NCBI GenBank assembly: GCA_900541015.1
Contig: UQIB01000030.1
Span: 1-24,682 of the forward strand
Source: an uncultured Collinsella sp.
GTDB lineage: Bacteria > Actinomycetota > Coriobacteriia > Coriobacteriales > Coriobacteriaceae
Reading direction: 5' to 3'
DNA: 24,682 nucleotides
This document shows, piece by piece, positions 8,008 through 15,800 of this stretch. Below the pieces are notes generated by a model. It was given only the letters and a program-made list of their open reading frames with translations, was not told the origin of the DNA and made no database searches. The translations under genes were made by a program, and so were the position numbers. The stretch's first letter is position 1. Every line of letters begins with the position of its first letter.

Positions 8008-8469
8008 TTAAATCAAAATCTTCTCGTCTCTAGGTACCTGCCTGATCTCCACCTCGATTCCGGCATCACTGAGCTCATGTAGAAGCTCCACATCGCGATC
8101 GGTAGCGAAAACCGTTGAAGATAGGCGTACATCTGCACCCTCACGCGGCTTCGTTCCTCCAATGTTGATATGCTTGATTTCGCTGTAGCCCTTCGCCAAG
8201 CGGTAAGCATCTTCGATGCTTTCAACGACAATGAACAAACGGTACTTATCGGTCACACCGCTCCTAAGAGCCTCGATAGAATCATCGACCGATTTGATAA
8301 CCAATTTGACGCCTGCCGGACGTGCCAGCTTAAGCGTCGTCTTGCGCACGTCATCTTTCACAACCGCATCGCAGGCAATCAAAATGCAATTGGTGTCAAG
8401 CTCTTGCGTCCAAGTCATGGCAACCTGACCATGAAGCAAGCGATGGTCAACTCTCAGCAGCTTAATCAT
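8008..8469 (-). CDS. Mannose-family PTS EIIB subunit
   Basis: This cytoplasmic 153-aa EIIB has the family signature RVDHRLLHGQV at residues 6-16, in which H13 is the expected phosphorylated histidine. The rest (NIGGTKPREG, LSSTVFATDRDVELL) fits the family. The length is close to normal. A strong AAAGGA site precedes the ATG at 8469. It lies 13 bases after the EIIA stop codon and takes phosphate from EIIA to pass on to the substrate bound by EIIC/EIID. EIIA and EIIB are separate here rather than fused as in E. coli ManX. Confidence 0.93.
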   Translation of the reverse strand: MIKLLRVDHRLLHGQVAMTWTQELDTNCILIACDAVVKDDVRKTTLKLARPAGVKLVIKSVDDSIEALRSGVTDKYRLFIVVESIEDAYRLAKGYSEIKHINIGGTKPREGADVRLSSTVFATDRDVELLHELSDAGIEVEIRQVPRDEKILI

Positions 8470-8482
8470 CTTTGTTCCTTTC

Positions 8483-8899
8483 TCAAAAATCCTCGTCTTC
8501 TTCTACCGAATTTGGCAGCGAACATAGGCATGTGCCCTTTTGGCGGACACTTGAAACCAATGCAGCGAGCTCGGCGTCATCAAGTGTGCTCAATTTCGAA
8601 AACACTTCGAGCACTAGTGGTAGCGACATGCCGGCAATGAGCCTTAGAGAATCGTCACCCAACCTTTCCATAAAAGCGTTATTCACTGACCCACCATAGA
8701 CATCAGTGATGACAATCCACTGGTCTGCTGGGTCGCGAGAACGGTCCCAAAAATCTATCAACTCGTTTACATCCATCGTGTCCTCATCGACATATGCGCA
8801 TAGCACCTTAACGCGAGGATCTTCACCGCAAAATAGCTGGAGCGTTTCACGCATCGCTCTAGCAAGTGGCCCATGGCTGGCCAAGAGCAACTTCCTCAT
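8483..8899 (-). CDS. Mannose-family PTS EIIA subunit
   Basis: This cytoplasmic 138-aa EIIA has the N-terminal LLLASHGPLA, with H9 as the expected HPr-phosphorylated residue, and VITDVYGGSVNNA (about 63-75), the usual D-GGS loop. The start at 8899 is preceded by GGGAGA. It is the first gene of the PTS operon; a promoter and a candidate operator lie just upstream (8938-8989), and the terminator of the GntR genes lies beyond. The protein ends in a Glu/Asp-rich tail (VEEDEDF), as EIIC does. No general PTS genes (ptsH, ptsI) are in the window. Confidence 0.92.
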   Translation of the reverse strand: MRKLLLASHGPLARAMRETLQLFCGEDPRVKVLCAYVDEDTMDVNELIDFWDRSRDPADQWIVITDVYGGSVNNAFMERLGDDSLRLIAGMSLPLVLEVFSKLSTLDDAELAALVSSVRQKGTCLCSLPNSVEEDEDF

Positions 8900-8937
8900 T
8901 TATCTCCCAATCTCAGTCAATCATCTGTTAATAGAAC

Positions 8938-8957
8938 GTTATATTTTGTATTGTTAT
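8938..8957. promoter_or_regulatory. Candidate repressor site in the PTS operon promoter
   Basis: GTTATATTTTGTATTGTTAT is an AT-rich imperfect inverted repeat sitting directly downstream of the predicted -10 box of the PTS operon. It shares ACGTTATA with the upstream regions of the GntR pair (10651) and of deglycase copy 2 (12069). A GntR repressor bound here would block transcription. Confidence 0.45.
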
Positions 8958-8959
8958 CT

Positions 8960-8989
8960 ACAGTATCCTCGAAACTTTCGCTTTGTCAA
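8960..8989 (-). promoter_or_regulatory. Predicted promoter of the PTS operon
   Basis: On the minus strand a perfect TTGACA (8984-8989) is followed after 18 bases by TACTGT (8960-8965). It lies about 60 bases upstream of the EIIA start and downstream of a terminator, so this gap is the natural start of the operon. The -10 box is weak. Confidence 0.5.
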
Positions 8990-9038
8990 GACAGATCAAT
9001 CAAGCTTCCTAAGCGGTAATAATTCGCCCGTAAACGGC

Positions 9039-9067
9039 AAAAAAACGCCCCTTTGTCGGGGCGTTTT
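9039..9067 (-). terminator. Rho-independent terminator after the two GntR genes
   Basis: AAACGCCCC/GGGGCGTTT arms surround a short loop (TTTGTC on the plus strand). On the minus strand the stem is followed by a run of seven T. It lies 46 bases after the stop codon of the GntR gene at 9114 and separates the regulators from the PTS operon. Confidence 0.85.
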
Positions 9068-9113
9068 CAATCTCTTGTTATTCGGTTAAGAAAGATCCGG
9101 GGTTTGGCTTTCG

Positions 9114-9818
9114 CTAGAGATAAAACTTTAAGCGCTCAGTGCAGTACACCTGCCGCGAAATAAACAATGGCACTCCCTGCGCGCTGCAACGCTTATCTAC
9201 AAATAATAAAAGGGCAGATCCCGGCTTTACATTCAAATGTTCTGCCTCGTAAGCACTTGCAAAGCACACCTGCAACGTTCGCTCGTTATTGCCAAGTTCG
9301 ATATGGCGTCTTCCCAGCACCTCAAGTAGAGAACCCGATAAATCTTCATGTTCCAAAAAGGCAAGAGAAGGAGTGTAGCTATTGGTTTCCAACATCGTTG
9401 GCACGCCATCGACTAAGCGCAAACGTCTAGTCTGAAGAATATTCTCGTCCTCCTGGACCTGAAGAAAACGCACGTCGCGCAGCGTAGGATAAATCCAAGC
9501 TACTTCGAGCACTACGGTCGAAGGCTTTTTATTTTCTTGAATGCAGGAATGGGTGAAGCTTTCCTGGTCATCGGCTGCATAGGCATTGCGCGTCGTGGTA
9601 ACAAAAGTACCTTTCCCTCGCGTGCGCTCAACGATATCGGCATCCTCTAGTTCCTTGATTGCCGATCGAACAGTAATACGACTAACGCCATATTCCTCCA
9701 TAAGCTCCGTCTCAGTAGGAAGCTTATCCCCTTCGCTATATACGCCACTTTCTATTCGACTCACGAGATCGTGAACGATCTGCTTATACAATGGAACAGC
9801 GCTCTCCACTTTAACCAT
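9114..9818 (-). CDS. GntR/HutC-family regulator with UTRA domain (GntR1)
   Basis: A GntR winged helix spans about residues 8-75 (PLYKQIVHDLVSRIESGVY, LPTETELMEEYGVSRITVRS, GKGTFV). A UTRA effector-binding domain follows (about 90-230; RRLRLVDGVPTMLETNSY). At 234 aa it has the normal length for the HutC subgroup. The start is eight bases after the stop codon of the other GntR gene, and the weak ribosome site AGGTTGAATA overlaps that stop region, so the two are co-transcribed and possibly coupled. UTRA domains of PTS-linked regulators usually bind the phosphorylated sugar; here a sugar-amine 6-phosphate is the plausible inducer. It likely controls the PTS operon or the deglycase promoters. Confidence 0.9.
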   Translation of the reverse strand: MVKVESAVPLYKQIVHDLVSRIESGVYSEGDKLPTETELMEEYGVSRITVRSAIKELEDADIVERTRGKGTFVTTTRNAYAADDQESFTHSCIQENKKPSTVVLEVAWIYPTLRDVRFLQVQEDENILQTRRLRLVDGVPTMLETNSYTPSLAFLEHEDLSGSLLEVLGRRHIELGNNERTLQVCFASAYEAEHLNVKPGSALLLFVDKRCSAQGVPLFISRQVYCTERLKFYL

Positions 9819-9826
9819 TATTCAAC

Positions 9827-10615
9827 CTATTGCTTTCTACACTCAACGGCTTCAAGTCCCCGCCAATTGATGCCGAGTTGATTAGCCTTAATCGAAAAGA
9901 AGTATTTGAAATAATCACCCAACATCACCTGCTTAGTAAAGTGCACTGGCTTACCAGTGCTCATATAAACGGTCTCACTCAATATAAACATCGCAGCTTC
10001 TCCTGCGATATTAAGGATGCGCTTCTCCTCATCCGTAGCAAGCCCTGCTTCAAGCACAATAGACGGGAAACAATTATCCTCTAGTCGCAGCCCCGTCTCT
10101 CTCTCAATCGTTTCATAAAGTGATGCGTTCTCCATATCGACACCCAGTAAAAACCCGAAGTTCTTTACTGGAAGATAAATATGTTCAATCATTGCTTTTA
10201 TGTGGTTAATTGACCTCACGCGTTTGAGGTAAACCGCAGATTCATTCTCTTCCATTCGCAAATGACGACGGACGGCAACGGGCGGCTCGACCTCCTGAAG
10301 AGCGAGAACACGAGACGAGGTTTCGATATTATTTTCATGGCAAAAATAAGTGAAACCCTTAAACGTGCTCAAGCTCGAGACGATTTTAGGCTGCCGGATA
10401 AATGTGCCTTTGCCATGACGCGTATCAAGCACGTCGTCATCCACAAGAGTTTGAATTGCCTTCCGTATCGTCGCACGGCTAACCTCGTATTCTTCGCAAA
10501 AACCATTTTCGCTAGGCAACACGCCACTTTCGGAAAACTCGCCCATCTCAATACGGCGGCGCAAATCATCAGCTACTTGTACATATAGCGGCACAGCACT
10601 AGTCGGGTTAATCAT
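9827..10615 (-). CDS. GntR/HutC-family regulator with UTRA domain (GntR2)
   Basis: The product is 262 aa. The N-terminal winged helix has PLYVQVADDLRRRIEMGEF, LPSENGFCEEYEVSRATIRK and RHGKGTFI. The UTRA domain (about 85-240) has YLKRVRSINHIKAMIEHIYL and a C-terminal VHFTKQVMLGDYF strand. The C-terminal tail after about 240 is longer than in GntR1. The start at 10615 has GGAGA upstream. It is the first gene of the two-regulator unit. It is only distantly similar to GntR1 and to the third GntR at 22806, so the paralogues probably recognise different effectors. Its own upstream gap holds the inverted repeat GTTAT-AAG-ATAAC at 10653. Confidence 0.9.
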   Translation of the reverse strand: MINPTSAVPLYVQVADDLRRRIEMGEFSESGVLPSENGFCEEYEVSRATIRKAIQTLVDDDVLDTRHGKGTFIRQPKIVSSLSTFKGFTYFCHENNIETSSRVLALQEVEPPVAVRRHLRMEENESAVYLKRVRSINHIKAMIEHIYLPVKNFGFLLGVDMENASLYETIERETGLRLEDNCFPSIVLEAGLATDEEKRILNIAGEAAMFILSETVYMSTGKPVHFTKQVMLGDYFKYFFSIKANQLGINWRGLEAVECRKQ

Positions 10616-10652
10616 AACGTTCTCCGTACAACATTCTATGAAACTTCTATAC

Positions 10653-10684
10653 GTTATAAGATAACCTATTACGTATTATTTTGA
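10653..10684. promoter_or_regulatory. Candidate operator boxes upstream of the GntR pair
   Basis: GTTATAAGATAAC (10653-10665) is an inverted repeat of five-base arms around AAG. GTATTATTTTGA (10673-10684) occurs again exactly at 12102-12113 upstream of deglycase copy 2, next to a GTTATAATAC box. The two regulatory regions therefore share two boxes, suggesting one regulator acts at both (autoregulation here). Confidence 0.45.
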
Positions 10685-10690
10685 AAGAAA

Positions 10691-10722
10691 TAGACGGTTC
10701 AATCTTATTTTTGAACCGTCTA
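10691..10722. terminator. Perfect 12-bp hairpin between deglycase copy 2 and the GntR pair
   Basis: TAGACGGTTCAA and TTGAACCGTCTA form perfect arms around an eight-base loop. On the minus strand TTTCTTTC follows. It may terminate the deglycase copy 2 transcript or act as an attenuating hairpin ahead of GntR2. This and the hairpin at 10777 are the main contents of the 373-base gap 10616-10988, apart from the operator boxes. Confidence 0.5.
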
Positions 10723-10776
10723 CAATATCAAACACTTCATATGAAGGTGTCGAATGCCACTTGTGGCGCAAACAAG

Positions 10777-10805
10777 AGGGGCATTTGGCAAAAAATGCCC
10801 CTCTT
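10777..10805. terminator. GAGGGGCATT hairpin downstream of deglycase copy 2
   Basis: GAGGGGCATT pairs with AATGCCCCTC around a nine-base loop. On the minus strand the stem is followed by TTGTTTG. It lies about 185 bases past the stop codon of deglycase copy 2 and is a plausible terminator in that direction. Confidence 0.55.
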
Positions 10806-10988
10806 CGCCTTGAAGTCGCTACCGTGAAATGCCAACGAGCCGCATGGTCGAGTCCAAGCAAATACGACCTCAAGCGGCCAGCTACGGCATGGCTCCCTAG
10901 AACGAGACTGCGACATTTGTTTGCATTGTTTTACGAACGCAGCATAACGAATTATTTCCGAGCAAAATAACGGCCGCTGAAAGCTGCT

Positions 10989-12023
10989 TTAGTAGTTCAT
11001 CTGGTGATAGTAGCGACGCGTGGTGAGCGGGTGGTTACGGACATGCTCGAGATGGCAGCTCAGACGCTCGGTGATGGTATAGGTGACCATCGGGGAGACG
11101 ATCTTGCGGAACTCGGGGTCGCTGAACGGCAGCTCGACCTCGGCGGTGTCGAACTTGTTCACGCGGACATGGACGCCCCTCTCCTCGGCGAGCATGTGGG
11201 TGAAGTTGTCCACGCGGTCCATGAGCTTGCGGGTGTCGTCCTCGCCGTAGAGCATGATGAGGCTCGTGCCCTCCTCGCACAGCTCGATGGTGCCGTGGAA
11301 GAACTCGGCGGCGTGGATGGACTTGGTCTTGATCCACTGCATCTCCTCGAGGATGCACATGGCGTAGTCGTAGGCCTCGCCCCAGAGCATGCCGGAGCCG
11401 ATCACCATGTGGTAGTCGGTGTCCTTGAAGTCCTCGGCCATGGCGGCGCAGCGCTCGTCCTGGGCGTCCTTGGCCTTGATGAGGTACGGGGCGATGTTGC
11501 CGAACTCCTCCATGAAGGTGTCGTACTTGGGGAAGGCGCCGGCGTTCTTGAGGAAGCGGGCGACCAGCGTGATCTGGTAGGTGTAGATGGCCTCGCACAG
11601 GACGTCGTCCTCGGCGAAGCTGAAGAACTTGTAGTCGGCGTACTCGGTGGCCGGGGTGTTGTCGTTGGAGACATACATCAGCGTGCGGGCGCCCTGCTCC
11701 TGGCAGAACTTGGCGGCCTCGATGATCTCGGGGGTGGTGCCGGTGCGGGTGGAGAAGACGCAGACCGAGTCCTTGTTGAAGGCCTTGGGCGGGCACGCGA
11801 GGAACTCGGCGGCGATCTCGCAGTGGACGTCGACGTCGGCCGTGGTGGTCTCGACCCAATACTTCATCGGGAGCGTGTGGGCCCAGGTGCCGCCGCAGCC
11901 GATGAAGAAGATGTTGGAATAGCCCTGCTCGCAGACCTCGTCCACGGCAGCCTCAATCTGAGGACGGAGAGCGAGGGCATCGCTCACAACCTTCTCGTAA
12001 CGAGGCTCATCGAAATTGAACAT
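10989..12023 (-). CDS. SIS-domain sugar-amine-6-phosphate deglycase, copy 2
   Basis: The 344-aa product is identical to that of the gene at 3283-4317, and I found no base difference between the two coding sequences when reading them side by side. The translations of the other long frames over both copies are also identical. The deglycase motifs (FIGCGGTW, STRTGTTPE, E240/H243, RRYYHQMNY tail) are as described for copy 1. The start at 12023 has AGGAG seven bases upstream, a ribosome site unrelated to that of copy 1. The stop is TAA. This copy has its own promoter region (12071-12113) and stands apart from the PTS genes. Its very GC-rich third codon positions contrast with the PTS genes between the copies. 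Confidence 0.87.
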   Translation of the reverse strand: MFNFDEPRYEKVVSDALALRPQIEAAVDEVCEQGYSNIFFIGCGGTWAHTLPMKYWVETTTADVDVHCEIAAEFLACPPKAFNKDSVCVFSTRTGTTPEIIEAAKFCQEQGARTLMYVSNDNTPATEYADYKFFSFAEDDVLCEAIYTYQITLVARFLKNAGAFPKYDTFMEEFGNIAPYLIKAKDAQDERCAAMAEDFKDTDYHMVIGSGMLWGEAYDYAMCILEEMQWIKTKSIHAAEFFHGTIELCEEGTSLIMLYGEDDTRKLMDRVDNFTHMLAEERGVHVRVNKFDTAEVELPFSDPEFRKIVSPMVTYTITERLSCHLEHVRNHPLTTRRYYHQMNY

Positions 12024-12070
12024 CCCTTACTCCTAACTCACTTAGATGAACCCTTCATTCATCCCATAAC

Positions 12071-12113
12071 GTTATAATACTTTATATAACTAACTATGCA
12101 AGTATTATTTTGA
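12071..12113 (-). promoter_or_regulatory. Promoter and candidate operators of deglycase copy 2
   Basis: GTTATAATAC (12071-12080) and GTATTATTTTGA (12102-12113) repeat boxes found upstream of the GntR pair. On the minus strand TTGCAT followed after 16 bases by TATTAT could be the promoter, overlapping the boxes. The ATG is about 50 bases downstream. Confidence 0.45.
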
Positions 12114-12233
12114 TTCTGCTCTTTCATCAAGCCCCTTAAAACAACAATCGGCATTGTTGGACACAGCGTGCAAGTTCATTGAACGATTCAATATGCATCG
12201 TCCCTAGTTAAATGACGTCTTATGCAAATACCT

Positions 12234-12480
12234 TTAATCCGCTTGGGGCCGACGAATCTTTTGACTGTCCGCAGAAGCTTTCCCGGAATTCCCCATGGAT
12301 AGACGCACCGGCAATCGCTTCGTTATCTGGCTTATTGCGCATTGCCGGGGCATCTGGGAAAAAGCGCAATCTACCGCGTGGTCAGCTAGCGTTTCATCGG
12401 AATTGACCGCATCCGCGCCAAATACTAAATCGCAATCGTTGAAACTCGTCCGATCATATGGCGGCAATTTCTCGCCTTAA
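12234..12480 (-). pseudogene. Decayed internal fragment of a second AlbA-type regulator
   Basis: The minus-strand frame ending at 12234 reads PPYDRTSFNDCDLVFGAD, then DETLADHAVDCAFSQMPRQC. This aligns with SSYERASPSDRDAVPGAV and DETLVDRTIERAFSLTPRAM of the intact AlbA-type gene at 610-2076 (about its residues 155-235). DNA similarity is visible along the whole stretch. The 5' coding part (about 155 codons), array A and the whole 3' half are missing, so it is a remnant. Its upstream region (12510-12680) matches 2219-2405. Together they represent a second locus of the same family, or a tandem duplicate, with most of the coding sequence lost. Confidence 0.75.
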
Positions 12481-12509
12481 AAATGAGCACGAAATAAGGG
12501 GGCAGCTGT

Positions 12510-12680
12510 TTGCAACTTGCTTTATTCGTAAGTGTTTTTACTGAAAAACAATCACCAACCAAACAGCACTATTAATTGTTTGGCTCTTTGCTGTACAGCC
12601 ATCTTTCGTATACGTCTCTCGTCTATCTCTCATCTCCCGGTTGGAGACGAAAGGTGTGCGGGAGTGGATAATTGGACGGC
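12510..12680. repeat. Diverged copy of the AlbA upstream region with iterons
   Basis: The region aligns with 2219-2405: GTTTTTACTG, AACAATCA, ATTAATTGTTTGGCTCTTTGCTG and ATCTTTCGTATACGTCTCTCGTCT (segments) have close counterparts in the same order. Only one iteron array (12596-12650) remains. The right end (GTGGATAATTGGACGG) matches the end of the first copy. Confidence 0.65.
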
Positions 12681-12735
12681 ATTTGGGCCTGCGACGGATT
12701 TTTTCATCCGAAAATCCACGCTCATTCGGCGGGCA
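12663..12735. repeat. Partial copies of the GAGCGTGGAT palindromic repeat
   Basis: GTGGATAATTGGACGG at the left and CCGAAAATCCACGCTCATTCGG at the right (read as two halves) match the repeat family seen complete at 17646 and 19049. It fills part of the gap before the M16C peptidase gene. Confidence 0.5.
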
Positions 12736-12802
12736 CGCGGGGCCTATGCCCAATCCGCTGGCATCGTCTTCAGTTCGCCGCAGAGCCGCGGCCCCATATG
12801 GG

Positions 12803-12808
12803 TATACT
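12803..12808 (+). promoter_or_regulatory. Candidate -10 box of the M16C peptidase gene
   Basis: TATACT lies 53 bases upstream of the start codon in a region without other features. No convincing -35 box is seen, so the call is weak. Confidence 0.3.
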
Positions 12809-12860
12809 CTCGAGGATTCGACTCGATTCGCCCCCGTTGGGGCGTCAAAGGAGACTGCAT

Positions 12861-15800
12861 ATGCCCACCACCTCAACCGACCCGCGCGCCGCTGCTGCCG
12901 CGCTGCTGGTACCCGGTACCACCTGCCACGGTTTTGCCGTCGAGCGCTGCGAGACCGTGCCCGAGCTCGACTCGGACGCCTACGTGCTGCGCCACACCGC
13001 CTCGGGCGCTCGCCTGCTGTACCTGGCATGCGACGACGAAAACAAGGCCTTTGCCATTGGCTTTAAGACGCCGCCGGCCGATTCCACCGGCGTGTTCCAT
13101 ATTCTTGAGCACTCGGTGCTGTGCGGATCGGCCAAGTTCCCCGTCAAGGAGCCGTTTGTCGACCTGATCAAGAGCTCCATGCAGACGTTCCTCAACGCCA
13201 TGACCTACCCCGACAAAACCATCTACCCCGTTGCCACCACCAACGAGCAGGACCTGTACAACCTGATGGACGTGTACCTGGACGCGGTGTTCAACCCGGC
13301 CATCTACACTAAGCCCACCATTTTTGAGCAGGAGGGCTGGCACTACGAGTTGGACCTGCCAGAGGGCGCCGAGGGCGAGGGCGACGGCAGCTCCGCGAGC
13401 CTGCGCGAGGGCACGCTGCGCTATAACGGCGTGGTGTTCAACGAGATGAAGGGCGCGCTGTCCGACCCCATGAGCGTGCTGGACGACGCCGTCAACGCCG
13501 CGCTCTATCCCGACACCGCCTATGCGTACGAGAGCGGCGGCGACCCGCGCGCGATTCCCGCGCTCACCTACGAGCAGTTCCTGGACACGCACGCGCGCCA
13601 CTACAATCCTTCCAACTCCTACATCACGCTCTACGGCGACCTGGACGTGGACCGCGCGCTGGCCTTTTTGGACGAGCGCTATCTGTCGCAGTCGAGCGCC
13701 GCGAGCCGCCGCATGGACGCTGCCGTTGCCGCCGGCGAGGACCCGTCTACGCTGGCGCCCAATCCGCTGGACGTGCAGGAGCCTGTGACCTGCGAGTATA
13801 AGCGCATCGAGATGGCCACTACGCCCGAGAACGCCCTGGTTGGCCTGGGCCTGGTGCTGGGCAGCGCGCTCGACCGCAAGCGCACGATCGCGGCGGACAT
13901 CCTGTTCGAGGCGCTGCTGGGCTCCAACGAGGCGCCGGTTAAGAAGGCCATTCTGGCAGCGGGCCTGGGCGGCAACGTGGTGAGCTACACCGCGGCCGAG
14001 AGCCTGCAGCCCTACGAGCTCATCATGCTGCAAAATGCGCAGCCCGGCGTAGCGCGCGAGCTGCGCCGCGTGTTCCAGGACGCCTGCCGCGACCTGTGTG
14101 AGCACGGCGTTCCGCGTGAGCGCCTGGAGGCCATCATCAGCAGCAACGAGTACGACCTGCGCCAGCGCGACTATGGTATCGCCGACGGCGTGGCCATTGC
14201 GTGCGATGCGCTGAGCACGTGGCTCTACGATGACGACGCCGCGACGCTGGCGCTCAAGTACGGCCCGGTGTACGAGGAGCTGCGTGGCGAGCTGGACGGC
14301 AGCTACTTTGAGGACCTGCTGCGCGAGCTCGTGCTGGAGAACGACCACATGGCGCTGGTCGAGCTGGTACCGGTAGATGCCGCCGAGGGTTCGGAGGGTG
14401 CCGAGGTCGCCGAGCTGGCAGCCAAGCGCGACGCCATGACCGATGCCGAGCTGGCGGACGTGGTCGAGCGCACGGCTGTGCTGCGTGCCGCGCAGGAGGC
14501 CGAGGACACGCCCGAGGCCAAGGCCACGCTGCCGCGCCTGCACGTTTCCGACATTGGCGAGGCGCGCTCCGAGCCGCCGCTGGTCGTGGATACGACTGCG
14601 CCTATCCCCTGCCTGCGCCACGGCATCCCCACCAACCGTCTGGCCTACGCCATGCAGTATTTCGACCTGAGCTGCGTCGCATTTGAGGACCTGCCCTACG
14701 TAACGCTGCTCTGCCGCCTACTCAAGCAGCTGCCTACGCGCGAGCATTCGGCCGAGGAACTCGACAACCTGCTCGCCGGCAAGCTGGGCTTTCTGAGCTT
14801 TACGACCGAGGTCATGACGCAGCCCGACGTGGACGGCGTGCGCCCCTACCTGCTGGTGAGCGCCGGTGCCCTGTCCGAGAAGATCGATGCGCTGGCGAGC
14901 CTGCCGCGCGAGGTGTGGTCGAGCACGCTGTTGCTCGATGCTGACGCCGACCGCGTGCGCGACGTGCTCACGCAGATTCGCATTGGGCTTGAGCAGGGCT
15001 TTATCAACAACGGCCACTCGGCGGCGCTGGGTCGCGCGATGAGCTACAGCTCGCCTTCGGCCGTGGTGCGCGAGCAGCTTTCGGGCGTGGACTTCTACCT
15101 GTTCCTGCGCGATCTGCTCGAGCACTTTGACGAGCGACTGGACGGCCTGCGCGCCAAGCTTGCCGAGCTGGCAGACCACATCTTTGTGGCCGATGGCTGC
15201 ATGGCGAGCTTTACCGGCAGCGACGAGGACTTTGACGCGTACTGGGATGCCGCGGGCGACCTGGGGCTTGACGCGGGTGACGGCGCCGATGCCGGCCGCA
15301 ACGCGCTCGTGGTGCCGGAGCCGCGCGACCGTCACGAGGCTTTCGTCATCCCCAGCGACATCTGCTTTGCTGCGCGCGCGTGCGACCCGCGCCGTCTGGG
15401 CATTGACGTGACGGGCGCCTGGGCGGTTGCCGCCAACGCGCTCTCCTACGACTACCTGTGGAACGAGATCCGCGTGAAGGGCGGTGCGTACGGATGCGGA
15501 TTCCGCGCGGTCGGCGAGCGCCAGACGGCGTTCTACACCTACCGCGACCCGACGGTCGATCCTTCGATTGAGCGCATGGAACGCGCGGGCGCATGGCTCG
15601 GCAGCTTTGAGCCCGACGAGGCCGCCTTCGAGGGCTTTATCGTGAGCTGCGTGAGCGGCATGGACGCGCCCGTGAAGCCGTACGCGCTCACCAAGCGCCG
15701 CAATACGACCTACCTGGCTGGGCTCGATCCGCACGCGCGCGAGGAGCGCCGCGCCCAGATGCTCGCGGCCACGCCCGCTGAGCTTCGCTCGCTCGGCGCC

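Noticed and set aside
3283..12023. Assembly artefact as the cause of the identical deglycase copies.
   Set aside because: Not excluded, but different stop codons, ribosome sites and flanks on both sides argue for two real copies.
12672..12860. N-terminal extension of the M16C peptidase by 63 codons.
   Set aside because: The stretch consists of palindromic repeat and promoter-like sequence, and AAAGGAGA places the start at 12861.
12873..14621. Minus-strand frame of 582 codons inside the M16C peptidase gene.
   Set aside because: It has no start signal or known motif, while the opposite strand carries complete M16C family motifs.
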